Shown here: positions 25,130 through 33,793 of the stretch, one piece after another
How positions within the stretch are numbered: position 1 is the first letter of the stretch
Layout: every line of letters begins with the position of its first letter
Source of the DNA: Methylobacterium sp. J-048
GTDB taxonomy: Bacteria > Pseudomonadota > Alphaproteobacteria > Rhizobiales > Beijerinckiaceae
Direction: 5' to 3'
Assembly: GCF_022829515.1 (NCBI RefSeq)
Contig: NZ_JAKSYL010000048.1
Coordinates: 1-57,933, forward strand
Length of the DNA: 57,933 nt
Notes under the pieces: generated by a model
What the model was told of the DNA's origin: nothing
The model's input: only the letters and a program-made list of their open reading frames with translations
The model's database searches: none
Made by a program: the position numbers and the translations under genes

Positions 25130-25975
25130 ATGGCAACTCCCCAACCGGTCTGGTTCATCACCGGCTGTTCCACGGGCTTCGGCCGGGAACTTGCCAGGCT
25201 GGTCATCGCCCGGGGCTGGCGGGCGGTGGTGACGGCCCGCGACCGCGCCAAGGTCGCCGACCTCGCCGAGGGCGCTCCCGACCGGGTCCTGGCCCTGTCC
25301 CTGGACGTCACCGAGTCCAGCCAGATCACGCAGGCGGTGGGCGAGACGGCACAAAAATTCGGACGCATCGACGTCCTCGTCAACAATGCCGGCTACGGCT
25401 ACCAGGCCTCGATCGAGGAGGGCGAGGACGACAAGATCCGCGCCCAGTTCGACGCCAACGTGTTCGGCCTGTTCGCCCTGACCCGGGCGGTGCTGCCGGT
25501 GATGCGGGCGCAGCGCTCCGGCCATATCCTCAACGTCACCTCGGTGGCCGGCTTCGTCGGTTTCCCGGGCTCCGGCTACTACGCCGCCACCAAGCACGCC
25601 GTGGAGGGCTTTTCCGACGCGCTCAGTGCCGAGGCCGGGCCGCTCGGCATCAAGGTCACCTGCATCGAGCCCGGCCCGTTCCGCACCGACTGGGCCGGCC
25701 GTTCCCTGATTCAGACACCGAGCACGATACCCGACTATGCCGAGACGGCCGGCGCCCGCCTGAAAGCCACGGCCGAGAAGAGCGGCACCCAGGCCGGCGA
25801 TCCGGTTCGGGCCGGCGAGGCGATGATCCGGATCACCGAGATCGACAACCCGCCGCGCCATCTCGTGCTCGGCGCCTGGGGCTACGAAGCAGTCACGACC
25901 CGGCTGAAGCAACGGATCGCGGAGATCGAGGCGTGGCGCGAGACGAGTTTGGGGGCGGATTACCCGGAGGGGTAA
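25130..25975 (+). CDS. short-chain dehydrogenase/reductase
   Basis: The 281-residue classical SDR has the cofactor motif TGCSTGFGRELA (near residue 11), NNAGYGYQA, the catalytic Ser-Tyr-Lys with YYAATKHAVEGF, and PGPFRTDWAG after the active site. The sequence matches the retinol-dehydrogenase-like SDRs common in proteobacteria, and NADP preference is likely from the TARDRAK segment. It sits 20 bases after the di-heme cytochrome gene. A shared pathway is possible but the substrate cannot be named. Confidence 0.83.
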   Translation: MATPQPVWFITGCSTGFGRELARLVIARGWRAVVTARDRAKVADLAEGAPDRVLALSLDVTESSQITQAVGETAQKFGRIDVLVNNAGYGYQASIEEGEDDKIRAQFDANVFGLFALTRAVLPVMRAQRSGHILNVTSVAGFVGFPGSGYYAATKHAVEGFSDALSAEAGPLGIKVTCIEPGPFRTDWAGRSLIQTPSTIPDYAETAGARLKATAEKSGTQAGDPVRAGEAMIRITEIDNPPRHLVLGAWGYEAVTTRLKQRIAEIEAWRETSLGADYPEG

Positions 25976-26026
25976 GCGTTACCGCGACCGTATCATCGCG
26001 GTTGTCGACGGATCGCTTGCCCTACG

Positions 26027-26120
26027 CCGTCATCGCGAGCGCAGCGAAGCGACCCAGGGCGGCGCGCGATCTCCGAACTTGGCGTATCCCTAGGTTGCTT
26101 CGCTGCGCTCGCAATGACGG
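26027..26120. repeat. palindromic repeat 'GCGAGCGCAGCGAAGC', uninterrupted copy
   Basis: The arms at 26027-26055 and 26091-26120 are inverted copies of each other (GCGAGCGCAGCGAAGC against GCTTCGCTGCGCTCGC). They flank a centre that contains CTAG at 26090-26093. The element lies between the convergent SDR and ClpP-like genes. A second copy at 57703-57898 is split at this CTAG. Repeats of this kind are common in Hyphomicrobiales genomes. Confidence 0.85.
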
Positions 26121-26187
26121 TGTGGGCTGCGGACGTCCACCTTGCTTGCCGAATTCGGATCCCGTGACGCGATCGAGGGCAGACCCC

Positions 26188-26757
26188 TCAGATCACCGCC
26201 TGGATCAGACCCCGCGCCCTTGCCTCTTCCGCCTCAAGGTACCAATTGGCCGGTGCCTTCTCCAAGACCTCGTCGAGGGTCACGTCGGAGCCCTGGATCA
26301 GGTTGGAAAACCCCTCGTTCTGGATCACGATCGAGCATTCGATCTCGTGGAGCGTCGCCTTCACGGCGGCGATGCAGGTGGTGAGCGGCCCCTGGACGTG
26401 GAGCTGCTTGTTCATCTTGCGCTCGTGGATCATCAGCCGCGTGCCCCGGGTCAGGTAGCGGTTGGGCCGGGCGAAGAAGCTCATGAAGGTGGTACCGGCC
26501 GAGTAGATCGCCGCCTTGCCGAGGAAGACGAAGCGCCGGTCCGGGCTCATCTCGCTGTGGTAGCGGATGTCCTCGCCCATCATCCGGGCGACCTCCGGGT
26601 CGCCGCCCAGCGTCGAGAGCTCGACCACGACGATCGCGCGCTCGCCGGCATTGGCGAACTGCCGGCGGAACTCCTTGTACATGTCGTAGTCAACCGGGCC
26701 CGACAGCAGCACGGCGGGGCTGCGGAACGCGGTCGGGCCGAGGGGGGGCGTGTCCAT
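26188..26757 (-). CDS. ClpP/crotonase-fold serine protease-like protein
   Basis: The 189-residue protein has the ClpP fold. It has a glycine-rich oxyanion segment (VELSTLGGDPEVARMM), a nucleophile elbow with Ser86 in AAIYSAGTTF where ClpP has its catalytic serine, and His111 in RLMIHER where ClpP has IHQP. It lacks the usual ClpP propeptide and most ClpX-docking features, so it is a distant S14-like member. It is the last gene of the leftward amide operon, 27 bases after amiE. A role in processing or turnover of operon products is speculative. Confidence 0.75.
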   Translation of the reverse strand: MDTPPLGPTAFRSPAVLLSGPVDYDMYKEFRRQFANAGERAIVVVELSTLGGDPEVARMMGEDIRYHSEMSPDRRFVFLGKAAIYSAGTTFMSFFARPNRYLTRGTRLMIHERKMNKQLHVQGPLTTCIAAVKATLHEIECSIVIQNEGFSNLIQGSDVTLDEVLEKAPANWYLEAEEARARGLIQAVI

Positions 26758-26784
26758 GGGTTCTTCTGATCCGTTCCCGTGATC

Positions 26785-27840
26785 TCAGCGGACCGGGTCT
26801 GGCGCACCCTGGCCCTTGCCGACGAACGGGATGCCCTCGATCGGGCATTCCTCGGTGCCGACGCTCTGGCGGGTAATGGCGCGAACGGCGTCGCGGGTTC
26901 CGTCGGGATCCTCGATCCAGCGCCGGTAGAACTCGTAGGGGCATTCCGACAGCCCGTGCCGGTTCTCCTTGGAGTTGATCATGCCGGTATAGCCGCGGTG
27001 CAGCAGCTTGAAGAGGTGGTTCTCGGATTGGCCGTGGGCGCGGAAATCCCGGATCAGGAATTTTGAGAGCGCGGCGTACTGGATGCCCATCTCCTCCTCG
27101 CCGCACTCGCCGAGGGTGCGGCCGTCGAAGCCGATGATCGCGGAATGGCCGAAATAGGTGTAGACGCCGTCGAACCCGGCGGCGTTCGACACCGCTACGT
27201 AGACGTTGTTGGCAAACGCCATCGCCTTCGAGATCACGATCTGCTGCTCTTTGGCCGGGTACATGTAGCCCTGGCAGCGGATGATCAGCTCGGCGCCGCG
27301 CATGGCGCAGTCGCGCCAGATCTCGGGATAATTGCCGTCGTCGCAGATGATCAAGCTGATCTTCAGGCCCTTCGGCCCGTCCGACACGTAGGTGCGGTCG
27401 CCCGGATACCAGCCCTCGATCGGCGTCCAGGGCATGATCTTGCGGTACTTCTGCACGATCTCGCCCTGGTCGTTCATCAGGATCAGGGTGTTGTAGGGTG
27501 CCTTGTTCGGGTGCTCCTCATGGCGCTCGCCGGTGAGCGAGAACACGCCCCAGACCTTGGCCTCCCGGCAGGCCGCCGCGAACACCTCGGTCTCCGCGCC
27601 CGGCACCGAGGAGGCGGTCTCGTACATCTCGGCGGCGTCGTACATGATGCCGTGGGTCGAGTATTCGGGGAAGATCACCAGGTCGAGACCGGGCAGGCCG
27701 GTCTTCATGCCGATGATCATCTTGCCGATCGCCTTGGCGTTCTCCAGCACCTCGGCGCGGGTATGGAGCCGCGGCATCTTGTAGTTGACGACGGCGACGC
27801 CGACGCTGTCCTGGCTGGACGAGATGTCTCCGTGCATCAT
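26785..27840 (-). CDS. amiE: aliphatic amidase
   Basis: The 351-residue nitrilase-superfamily enzyme matches AmiE almost position by position. It has [20 protein letters not shown] at the N-terminus and the triad Glu59 (IFPEYS), Lys134 (YRKIMPW) and Cys166 ([11 protein letters not shown]). It hydrolyses short amides such as acetamide, propionamide or formamide to ammonia and the acid, usually as a hexamer in the cytoplasm. The ATG at 27840 corresponds to the first residue of known AmiE; the frame is open further upstream but without homology. It lies between fmdB and the ClpP-like gene in the amide operon. Confidence 0.93.
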   Translation of the reverse strand: MMHGDISSSQDSVGVAVVNYKMPRLHTRAEVLENAKAIGKMIIGMKTGLPGLDLVIFPEYSTHGIMYDAAEMYETASSVPGAETEVFAAACREAKVWGVFSLTGERHEEHPNKAPYNTLILMNDQGEIVQKYRKIMPWTPIEGWYPGDRTYVSDGPKGLKISLIICDDGNYPEIWRDCAMRGAELIIRCQGYMYPAKEQQIVISKAMAFANNVYVAVSNAAGFDGVYTYFGHSAIIGFDGRTLGECGEEEMGIQYAALSKFLIRDFRAHGQSENHLFKLLHRGYTGMINSKENRHGLSECPYEFYRRWIEDPDGTRDAVRAITRQSVGTEECPIEGIPFVGKGQGAPDPVR

Positions 27841-27884
27841 GGCGTGGATTCCTCCGAGGATTGTTGTGCCGATAGGCGCTGCTA

Positions 27885-27909
27885 CCCTCCCCCCGCAGAG
27901 GGGGGAGGG
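27885..27909. repeat. G/C hairpin between fmdB and amiE
   Basis: A perfect 10-base stem (CCCTCCCCCC at 27885-27894 against 27900-27909) with a 5-base loop (GCAGA) lies in the 83-base gap between fmdB and amiE. In the operon mRNA it would form a strong hairpin 45 bases before amiE. There is no T-run. Confidence 0.7.
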
Positions 27910-27923
27910 CTGTTCGCGCCAGG

Positions 27924-28241
27924 TCAGTGGCTGATCATCCAGGGCCGCGCGCTCGGAAAACTCTTGGCCGCGGCGGGGGCCGAGGCCGCTTTCTTCGGTC
28001 CACAGCAGCCGCAGCCGGCGCCGTGGCCCGAGGAGCGCCGCGGCGCGTGGCGGCTGCGCTCGTTGGTGGCGTGGGCGGCCTTGAGCCCGGCATCCATGCC
28101 GGCGATCCGCGGCGCGGTGAGGAAGGCCCGCTGGCAGGCCTCCCCGCAATCCGGGCAGGCGTGCGGATCCTTGAACTCCGCCATCGGCCGCATGGCGGTG
28201 AACGGCCCGCAGGCCGCGCAGGAGTAATCGTAGACGGGCAT
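27924..28241 (-). CDS. fmdB: FmdB-family zinc-ribbon protein
   Basis: The 105-residue protein begins [13 protein letters not shown] and has the FmdB zinc ribbon with Cys8, Cys11, Cys29 and Cys32. The name comes from the Methylophilus formamidase cluster, where FmdB was proposed as a regulator. The C-terminal half is basic and low in complexity with an extra cysteine group (GCGCC, Cys77-80) not needed for the ribbon, possibly a second metal site. It is flanked by repeats on both sides inside the amide operon. Confidence 0.88.
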   Translation of the reverse strand: MPVYDYSCAACGPFTAMRPMAEFKDPHACPDCGEACQRAFLTAPRIAGMDAGLKAAHATNERSRHAPRRSSGHGAGCGCCGPKKAASAPAAAKSFPSARPWMISH

Positions 28242-28299
28242 TTCGAGGCTCCCGGCGATAATCAGAGCGAGGCGGACGCTATCGGAAGGGCGCGGGTCC

Positions 28300-28403
28300 C
28301 CCCCTCCCGTGCGTGAGAGGGACAGGGTGAGGGGTGCGACTTGTCCGGAAAGACCTGGTCCCTCACCCCAACCCTCTCCCGCACGGGAGAGGGGGCAGGT
28401 TGG
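28300..28403. repeat. CCCTCTCCC-type palindromic repeat between fmdA and fmdB
   Basis: This imperfect inverted repeat has arms CCCCCTCCCGTGCGTGAGAG and, inverted, CTCTCCCGCACGGGAGAGGG. Its inner arms are ACAGGGTGAGGGG and CCCTCACCCCAACC. It fills most of the 192-base gap between fmdA and fmdB. A related copy lies at 29741-29835 on the other side of fmdA. It is of the type widely scattered in proteobacterial intergenic DNA. Confidence 0.8.
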
Positions 28404-28433
28404 GTCCGCTGAGGCGGCCAGGACGACCCGCCC

Positions 28434-29663
28434 TCACAGATCCGGCGAGAGCGGCATCTGGATTGAGCCGTCCAAAAACTTCGTCGGCCCGTCGGCGCCG
28501 GGATTGATGTCGAACTCGAAGATCTTGGTCGGAATCCACAGGGTGGCGCAGGCATTCGGGATGTCGACCACCCCAGAGATGTGTCCCTGCACCGGCGCCG
28601 TGCCGAGGATCGAGTAGGCCTGCGCGCCCGAATAGCCGAACTTCTTCAGGTACTCGATCGCGTTCAGGCAGGCCTGGCGATAGGCGATGTGCACGTCGAG
28701 GTAATGCTGGCCGCCGTGCTCGTCGACCGAGATACCCTCGAAGATCAGGTGATCGTCGTATTTCGGGGTGATCGGCGACGGCTTGAAGATCGGGTTCCTG
28801 ATCCCGTACTTGGCCATGCCGTCCTTGATCAGATCGACCTTGAGATGGACCCAGCCGGCCATCTCGATGGCGCCGCAGAAGGTGATCTCGCCGTCGCCCT
28901 GGCTGAAATGCAGGTCGCCCATCGAGAGCCCGGCGCCGGGGACGTAGACCGGGAAGTAGATTTTCGAGCCGCGCGACAGGTCCTTGATGTCGCAATTGCC
29001 GCCGTGCTCCCGGGGCGGGACCGTGCGGGCGCCGGTGGCGGCGGCCGCGTCCTTCGCCTCGCCTTTCAACCGGCCCATATGGGCGGTGGGGCCGAAGGGC
29101 AGGGTGGCGAGCGCCGGGACCCGCTCCGGGTTGGTGTCGTAGAGCGCCTTCTCGCGGGTGTTCCAAGTCTCCAGCATCTTCGGATCGGGCAGGCAGCCGA
29201 TCAGGCCGGGATGGATCAGGCCGGGGAAGCGCACGCCCGGCACGTGGCGGGACTTGGTGAACAGGCCCTCGAAGTCCCAGATCGACTTCTGCGCCTGGGG
29301 GAAGTGCTCGTCGAGAAAGCCGCCGCCGTTCTTCTTGGAGAAGAAGCCGTTGAAGCCCCACTGGCTCTCGGGCTTGGCGCCGATATCGAGCAGGTCGACC
29401 ACCAGCAGATCGCCGGGCTCGGCGCCCTCGACCCCGATCGGGCCGGACAGGAAGTGGACGATCGACAGGTCGATGTCGCGCACGTCGTCGGCGGAATCGT
29501 TGTTCTTGATGAAGCCGCCGGTCCAGTCGTAGGTCTCGACGATGAAGTCGGCGCCCGGCTTCACGGTGGCGACCATCGGGATGTCCGGGTGCCAGCGGTT
29601 GTGCACCATCTCGTTGTCGTAGGCCGATTGCGTCAGATCGACCTTGATCAGCGTCTCGGGCAT
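28434..29663 (-). CDS. fmdA: formamidase/acetamidase FmdA
   Basis: The 409-residue protein belongs to the acetamidase/formamidase (FmdA) family, unrelated to AmiE. It is recognisable from MVHNRWHPDIPMVATVKPG, VEGAEPGDLLVVDLLDIG, HPGLIGCLPDPKML, PGAGLSMGDLHFSQGDGEIT and the C-terminal IPNACATLWIPTKIFEFD. It hydrolyses formamide, and less well acetamide, to ammonia and the acid; formate could feed formate oxidation in a methylotroph. Length is normal. It is transcribed with the urt genes upstream and fmdB downstream, and is bracketed by two related palindromic repeats. Confidence 0.93.
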   Translation of the reverse strand: MPETLIKVDLTQSAYDNEMVHNRWHPDIPMVATVKPGADFIVETYDWTGGFIKNNDSADDVRDIDLSIVHFLSGPIGVEGAEPGDLLVVDLLDIGAKPESQWGFNGFFSKKNGGGFLDEHFPQAQKSIWDFEGLFTKSRHVPGVRFPGLIHPGLIGCLPDPKMLETWNTREKALYDTNPERVPALATLPFGPTAHMGRLKGEAKDAAAATGARTVPPREHGGNCDIKDLSRGSKIYFPVYVPGAGLSMGDLHFSQGDGEITFCGAIEMAGWVHLKVDLIKDGMAKYGIRNPIFKPSPITPKYDDHLIFEGISVDEHGGQHYLDVHIAYRQACLNAIEYLKKFGYSGAQAYSILGTAPVQGHISGVVDIPNACATLWIPTKIFEFDINPGADGPTKFLDGSIQMPLSPDL

Positions 29664-29740
29664 TTTTTATCACTCCCTGCTGCGATCTTGACTGCCAAGT
29701 CTTCACGGACGACCGCGCGGGATTGTCCGGCGCGACACGC

Positions 29741-29835
29741 CCCCTCTCCCGTTCGGGAGAGGGCTGGGGTGAGGGAGGAGAACCCTCCGGAGAGGGCACG
29801 CCCCTCACCCTGTCCCTCTCCCTCAGGAGAGGGGA
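29741..29835. repeat. CCCTCTCCC-type palindromic repeat between urtE and fmdA
   Basis: The outer arms are CCCCCTCTCCCGTTCGGGAG and, inverted, CCCTCTCCCTCAGGAGAGGG. GGGGTGAGGG inside pairs with CCCCTCACCCTG. It lies in the 229-base gap between urtE and fmdA and shares its composition with the copy at 28300-28403. Each half also forms its own small hairpin. Confidence 0.8.
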
Positions 29836-29892
29836 CCCGCGTCCGACCCGGGACCGGGCATTGCCTTCGCTGGCGTCGAAGCCGGCGGATCC

Positions 29893-30657
29893 TCAGACCG
29901 ACAGGAACCGGGCGACGGCCGCCTCGTCGATGCCGGCGCGGGGGGCCTCGTGGACGATGGCGCCGTTCTCCAGGACGATCACCCGGTCGGCGACGTCGAG
30001 GGCGAAGCTGAGCACCTGCTCCGAGACCACGATGGAGAGGCCGCGGTCGTCGCGGATTTTTTTCAGCGTTCGTCCCATCTCGCGGATGATCGAGGGCTGG
30101 ATGCCCTCGGTGGGCTCGTCCAGCAGCAGCACCTTCGGCCGGCTGGCGAGCGCCCGGGCAATGGCGAGCTGCTGCTGCTGGCCGCCCGACAGGTTGCCGC
30201 CGCGCCGCCCTTTCATCTCCAGCAGCACCGGAAACATGTCGTAGAGGTCCTGCGGCACCTTGCGGGTACCGGTGACCGTCAGGCCGGTCTCGATGTTCTC
30301 CTGCACCGTCATGGTGGAAAAAATCATCCGGCCCTGCGGCACGTAGGCGAGGCCCCGGGCGACCCGGGCGTGGCTCTTGAGCGCCGCGACGTCCGTGTCG
30401 CCGACCCGGATCGCCCCGGATTTCACCGGCACGAGGCCCATCAGGGTCTTCATCAGGGTGGTCTTGCCCATGCCGTTGCGGCCCATCACGGCGACGATCT
30501 CGCCGGGCGCCACCGAGAAGCTGAGCCCGTGCAGGACCTCGCTCTGGCCGTAGGCGGCGTGGAGGTCGTGAACGTCGAGCGCCGGGGCCGCGTCCGGGAT
30601 CGCGATGCGCGGGGGCGCCGTGGCGAGGGGCGGGTGCGCAGTCTGGAGCGAGGCCAT
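29893..30657 (-). CDS. urtE: urea/amide ABC transporter ATP-binding protein UrtE
   Basis: This ATPase subunit of 254 residues is of the LivF/UrtE type. It has Walker A GRNGMGKTT, signature LSGGQQQQLAIARAL, Walker B VLLLDEPTEGIQPSI and the switch region SIVVSEQVLSFALDVAD. It pairs with UrtD to power import through UrtBC. The first 25 residues (Ala/Pro-rich, before LDVHDLHAAYG) are an extension not needed for the fold, so a later start is possible. It is separated by two bases from urtD upstream and by a palindromic repeat from fmdA downstream. Confidence 0.9.
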   Translation of the reverse strand: MASLQTAHPPLATAPPRIAIPDAAPALDVHDLHAAYGQSEVLHGLSFSVAPGEIVAVMGRNGMGKTTLMKTLMGLVPVKSGAIRVGDTDVAALKSHARVARGLAYVPQGRMIFSTMTVQENIETGLTVTGTRKVPQDLYDMFPVLLEMKGRRGGNLSGGQQQQLAIARALASRPKVLLLDEPTEGIQPSIIREMGRTLKKIRDDRGLSIVVSEQVLSFALDVADRVIVLENGAIVHEAPRAGIDEAAVARFLSV

Positions 30658-30659
30658 GG

Positions 30660-31445
30660 TCAATGTCCCAGATACACTTCGATGACCTTCGGGTCGTTCT
30701 TGACCCGCTCCATCGAGCCTTCGGAGAGCACCTTGCCCTGGTGGAGCACGGTCACCCGGTGGGCGATGTCCTCGACGAACTTCATGTCGTGCTCGATCAC
30801 CAGCACCGAGCGGCCCTTGATGATCTGGTTGAGCAGCTCGGCGGTCTTGATCCGTTCGCCGACGCTCATCCCGGCCACCGGCTCGTCGAGCATCAGCAGT
30901 TCCGGGTCCTGGATCAGTAGCATGCCGATCTCGAGCCACTGCTTCTGGCCGTGACTGAGGAACTCGGCCCGCTCCTTGAGCTGATCCTTCAAAAAGATCG
31001 TCTGGGCGATCTCGTGGATCCGATCGCGGACCTCGGCGTCGCGCTTGAAGGTCAGGGCTCCGAACACCGAGCGCCCGCGCGGGAACGAGATCTCCAGGTT
31101 CTCGAACACCGTGAGGTCGTCGTAGATCGACGGCGTCTGGAACTTGCGGCCGACCCCGGCCTGCACGATCGCGCTCTCGGAGAGCTTGGTCAGCTCCTGG
31201 CCCTTGTACTTGATCGAGCCGGTGCTGGCCTTGGTGCGCCCGCAGATCAGGTCGAGCACCGTGGTCTTGCCGGCGCCGTTCGGGCCGATGATCACCCGGA
31301 TCTCGTCCGGGTCGACGTAGAACGACACGTCGTTGACCGCCTTGAAGCCGTCGAACGAGACCGTCAGCGCTTCGACGGCGAGGAGGTAGTCGGCCGGAAC
31401 CGCCTCGGCGCCGACCACGGGGGAGGAGAGGATCGCGGCGTTCAT
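30660..31445 (-). CDS. urtD: urea/amide ABC transporter ATP-binding protein UrtD
   Basis: This LivG/UrtD-type ATPase of 261 residues carries Walker A IIGPNGAGKTTVLDLICG, GVGRKFQTPSIYDDLTVFEN typical of UrtD, the unusual signature LSHGQKQWLEIGMLL, Walker B ELLMLDEPVAGMS and the H-loop VLVIEHDMKFV. It begins seven bases after urtC at the ATG at 31445; an in-frame extension upstream overlaps urtC and is unlikely. It partners UrtE on the cytoplasmic side of the importer. Confidence 0.92.
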   Translation of the reverse strand: MNAAILSSPVVGAEAVPADYLLAVEALTVSFDGFKAVNDVSFYVDPDEIRVIIGPNGAGKTTVLDLICGRTKASTGSIKYKGQELTKLSESAIVQAGVGRKFQTPSIYDDLTVFENLEISFPRGRSVFGALTFKRDAEVRDRIHEIAQTIFLKDQLKERAEFLSHGQKQWLEIGMLLIQDPELLMLDEPVAGMSVGERIKTAELLNQIIKGRSVLVIEHDMKFVEDIAHRVTVLHQGKVLSEGSMERVKNDPKVIEVYLGH

Positions 31446-31452
31446 GATGTCC

Positions 31453-32637
31453 TCACTCGGCCGGAGCGCCAACGGGCGCACTTTGGGGCGGGGCGATGGC
31501 GGGCGGGGGTGCCCGCAGCCCCTTCACCCGACGGGTCAGGCGGGGCTCGATCTGCTCGCGCCAGATGCCGGCGAGACCGTTCGGGAAGGCGAGCACCACC
31601 GCGATGAACAGGGCGCCGAGGCCGAACAGCCAGAGGTCGGGGAAGCTTTCGGAGAAGCTGGTCTTGGCCCAGTTGACCAGCAGCGTGCCCCAGACTGCGC
31701 CGAACAGGGACAGGCGCCCGCCGACCGCGGCGTAGATCACCATCTCGATCGACGGCACGATGCCGACGAAGGAGGGCGACATGAACCCGACCTGCAGGGT
31801 GAACATCGCCCCGCCGATCGCCGCGAAGCCGGCCGCCAGGCAGAAGGCGAAGACCTTGAAGCCGGCCACCGAGTAGCCCGAGAACCGGACCCGGTCCTCC
31901 TTGTCGCGCATGGCGACCAGGATCCGGCCGAGCTTCGACTTCTTCACATACTGCGCCGCCAGGATGCAGGCGATGAGCAAGCCGCCGTTAACGAAGTACA
32001 GGATCACCTTGGCGTGGTCGGTGCGGATGTCCCAGCCGTGGAGGGTGCGCAGATCGGTGATGCCGTTGATGCCGCCGGTATAGCCCTGCTGGCCGACGAT
32101 CAGGATCGTCAGGATCGCGGCGATCGCCTGGGTGATGATCGCGAAATAGGTGCCGCCGACCCGGCGCTTGAACATCGCGTAGGAGATGATCAGCGCGAAC
32201 AGGACCGGGACCGCCACCACCAGGATCAGGGTCAGCGGCAGGCTCTTGAACGGCAGCCAGAACCACGGCACTTCGGTGATCTGGTTCCAGTCCATGAAGT
32301 CCGGGATGCCCGGCGTCGATTGAATTTTCGTATTTGCGACACTCGAAGCCTCGAGCTTCAGGTACATCGCCATGCAATACCCGCCCAAGCCGAAGAAGAC
32401 GCCCTGGCCGAGGGACAGAATACCGGCATAGCCCCAGCAGATCACCAGCCCGAGGGCCACGAACGCGTAGGTCAGGTACTTGCCGACGAGGTTGAGGCGG
32501 AAGCCGTCGAGCGCCAGCGGCAGCACCACCAGGATCACCCCGGCGAGCAGAGCCAAGCTCAGCCACTCCACCGGCTTCATGAACGGGTTGTCGTTGACGG
32601 TGACCGACTTGGTCAGGGTCTGGACCGGATTGGTCAT
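31453..32637 (-). CDS. urtC: urea/amide ABC transporter permease UrtC
   Basis: The 394-residue LivM/UrtC-type permease has about ten membrane helices, with CWGYAGILSLGQGVFFGLGG in the early part and the EAA-like cytoplasmic loop VAMRDKEDRVRFSGYSVAGF. The C-terminus is a soluble Pro/Ala-rich tail. It forms the heterodimeric channel with UrtB. It starts ten bases after urtB. In Methylophilus the homologous FmdE/F proteins import short-chain amides, so the substrate here may be amides, urea or both. Confidence 0.92.
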   Translation of the reverse strand: MTNPVQTLTKSVTVNDNPFMKPVEWLSLALLAGVILVVLPLALDGFRLNLVGKYLTYAFVALGLVICWGYAGILSLGQGVFFGLGGYCMAMYLKLEASSVANTKIQSTPGIPDFMDWNQITEVPWFWLPFKSLPLTLILVVAVPVLFALIISYAMFKRRVGGTYFAIITQAIAAILTILIVGQQGYTGGINGITDLRTLHGWDIRTDHAKVILYFVNGGLLIACILAAQYVKKSKLGRILVAMRDKEDRVRFSGYSVAGFKVFAFCLAAGFAAIGGAMFTLQVGFMSPSFVGIVPSIEMVIYAAVGGRLSLFGAVWGTLLVNWAKTSFSESFPDLWLFGLGALFIAVVLAFPNGLAGIWREQIEPRLTRRVKGLRAPPPAIAPPQSAPVGAPAE

Positions 32638-32647
32638 CGGGAAATCC

Positions 32648-33574
32648 TCAGCGCCGGACCTTGAGGGTGAAGAGGCCCTGCGGCCGCAACATCAGGATGC
32701 CGACCACCGCGAGCAGGGTGATCACCTTGGCCATCGAGCCGGAGAGGAAAAACTCCAGGGTCGATTGCGTCTGCGAGATCGAGAAGGCCGACGCGATGGT
32801 GCCCAAGAGGCTTGCGGCGCCGCCGAACACGACGATCAGGAAGGTGTCGACGATGTAGAGCTGGCCCGAGGTCGGCCCGGTCGAGCCGATCATCGTGAAG
32901 GCCGAGCCGGCGACGCCGGCGATGCCGCAGCCGAGGCCGAACGTGTAGCGGTCGACCTTCTCGGTATCGATGCCCACGGCGCCAGCCATGGCGCGGTTGG
33001 CCATCACGGCCCGGACCTGCTGGCCGAAGCGCGAGCGATAGATCAGCAGGGCGACGCTCACGGTGATCAGGATGGTGATGGCCATCACGAACAGGCCGTT
33101 GACCGGGATCTCGATCGTGTCGGTGACCTGCACCGACCCGATCAGCCAGGATGGCAGCTCGACGCCGACTTCGCGGGCGCCGAAGATCGAGCGGTAGGCC
33201 TGCTGCAGGATCAGCGACAGGCCCCAGGTGGCGAGCAGGGTGTCGAGCGGGCGCTTGTAGAGGAACCGGATCAGGCTCCACTCCACCAGCATGCCGAGCG
33301 CCCCGGAGGCGAGGAACGCCAGCCCCATCGCGACGAAGAAGTAGACCGGGAACAGCGCCGGCAGGTAGCTCTGGCAGAACGCAGAGCAGAGATAGGTGAC
33401 GTAGGCCCCGAGGATCATGAACTCCCCGTGGGCCATGTTGATCACGCCCATCTGCCCGAAGATGATCGCCAGCCCCAGCGCCATCAGCAGGTAGACCGAG
33501 AACAGGATCAGGCCGGCGAAGCCCTGCATGGCGAAGATCGCGCCGAGATCACCCAAAGAGTATTCGCCGAGCAT
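32648..33574 (-). CDS. urtB: urea/amide ABC transporter permease UrtB
   Basis: The 308-residue LivH/UrtB-type permease is recognisable from SVYLLMALGLAIIFGQMGVI, NMAHGEFMILGAYVTYL and the loop RAVMANRAMAGAVGIDTEKV that contacts the ATPases. The ATG at 33574 gives the family N-terminus; the frame is open 66 bases further but runs toward the repeat. The 219-base gap to urtA holds a palindromic repeat, so the abundant binding protein and the membrane parts may be expressed at different levels from one transcript. Confidence 0.92.
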   Translation of the reverse strand: MLGEYSLGDLGAIFAMQGFAGLILFSVYLLMALGLAIIFGQMGVINMAHGEFMILGAYVTYLCSAFCQSYLPALFPVYFFVAMGLAFLASGALGMLVEWSLIRFLYKRPLDTLLATWGLSLILQQAYRSIFGAREVGVELPSWLIGSVQVTDTIEIPVNGLFVMAITILITVSVALLIYRSRFGQQVRAVMANRAMAGAVGIDTEKVDRYTFGLGCGIAGVAGSAFTMIGSTGPTSGQLYIVDTFLIVVFGGAASLLGTIASAFSISQTQSTLEFFLSGSMAKVITLLAVVGILMLRPQGLFTLKVRR

Positions 33575-33639
33575 GATCCTGTATCTCCGATCCGACTTGC
33601 GTCTCGCCGCCGGCGAGCGCCCGTGGTCCCATCCAACCA

Positions 33640-33763
33640 CCTCATCCTGAGGTGCCGAAGCGCAGCGGAGGCCTCGAAGGAGGGCTCCAGAAGTCTCGGT
33701 GGGTGCTGGAGGGCTCCTTCGAGGCAGGGCGATCCATGATCGCCCTGCACCTCAGGATGAGGT
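33640..33763. repeat. CCTCATCCTGAGG palindromic repeat between urtA and urtB
   Basis: The arms ACCTCATCCTGAGGTGC and GCACCTCAGGATGAGG are inverted copies at the two ends. Inner arms around CCTCGAAGGAGGGCTCCAG and CTGGAGGGCTCCTTCGAGG pair next. It lies inside the amide operon between urtA and urtB. A second copy with the same outer and inner arms is at 54258-54364. The type is common in Methylobacterium and relatives. Confidence 0.85.
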
Positions 33764-33793
33764 TGCGTCTTGGCGGCGCCTGACTGGCGGCGA

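Noticed and set aside
28300..29835. Paired repeats flanking fmdA considered as ends of a composite transposon
   Set aside because: The repeats are internally palindromic and only partly alike, there is no transposase or target duplication, and fmdA fits its operon.
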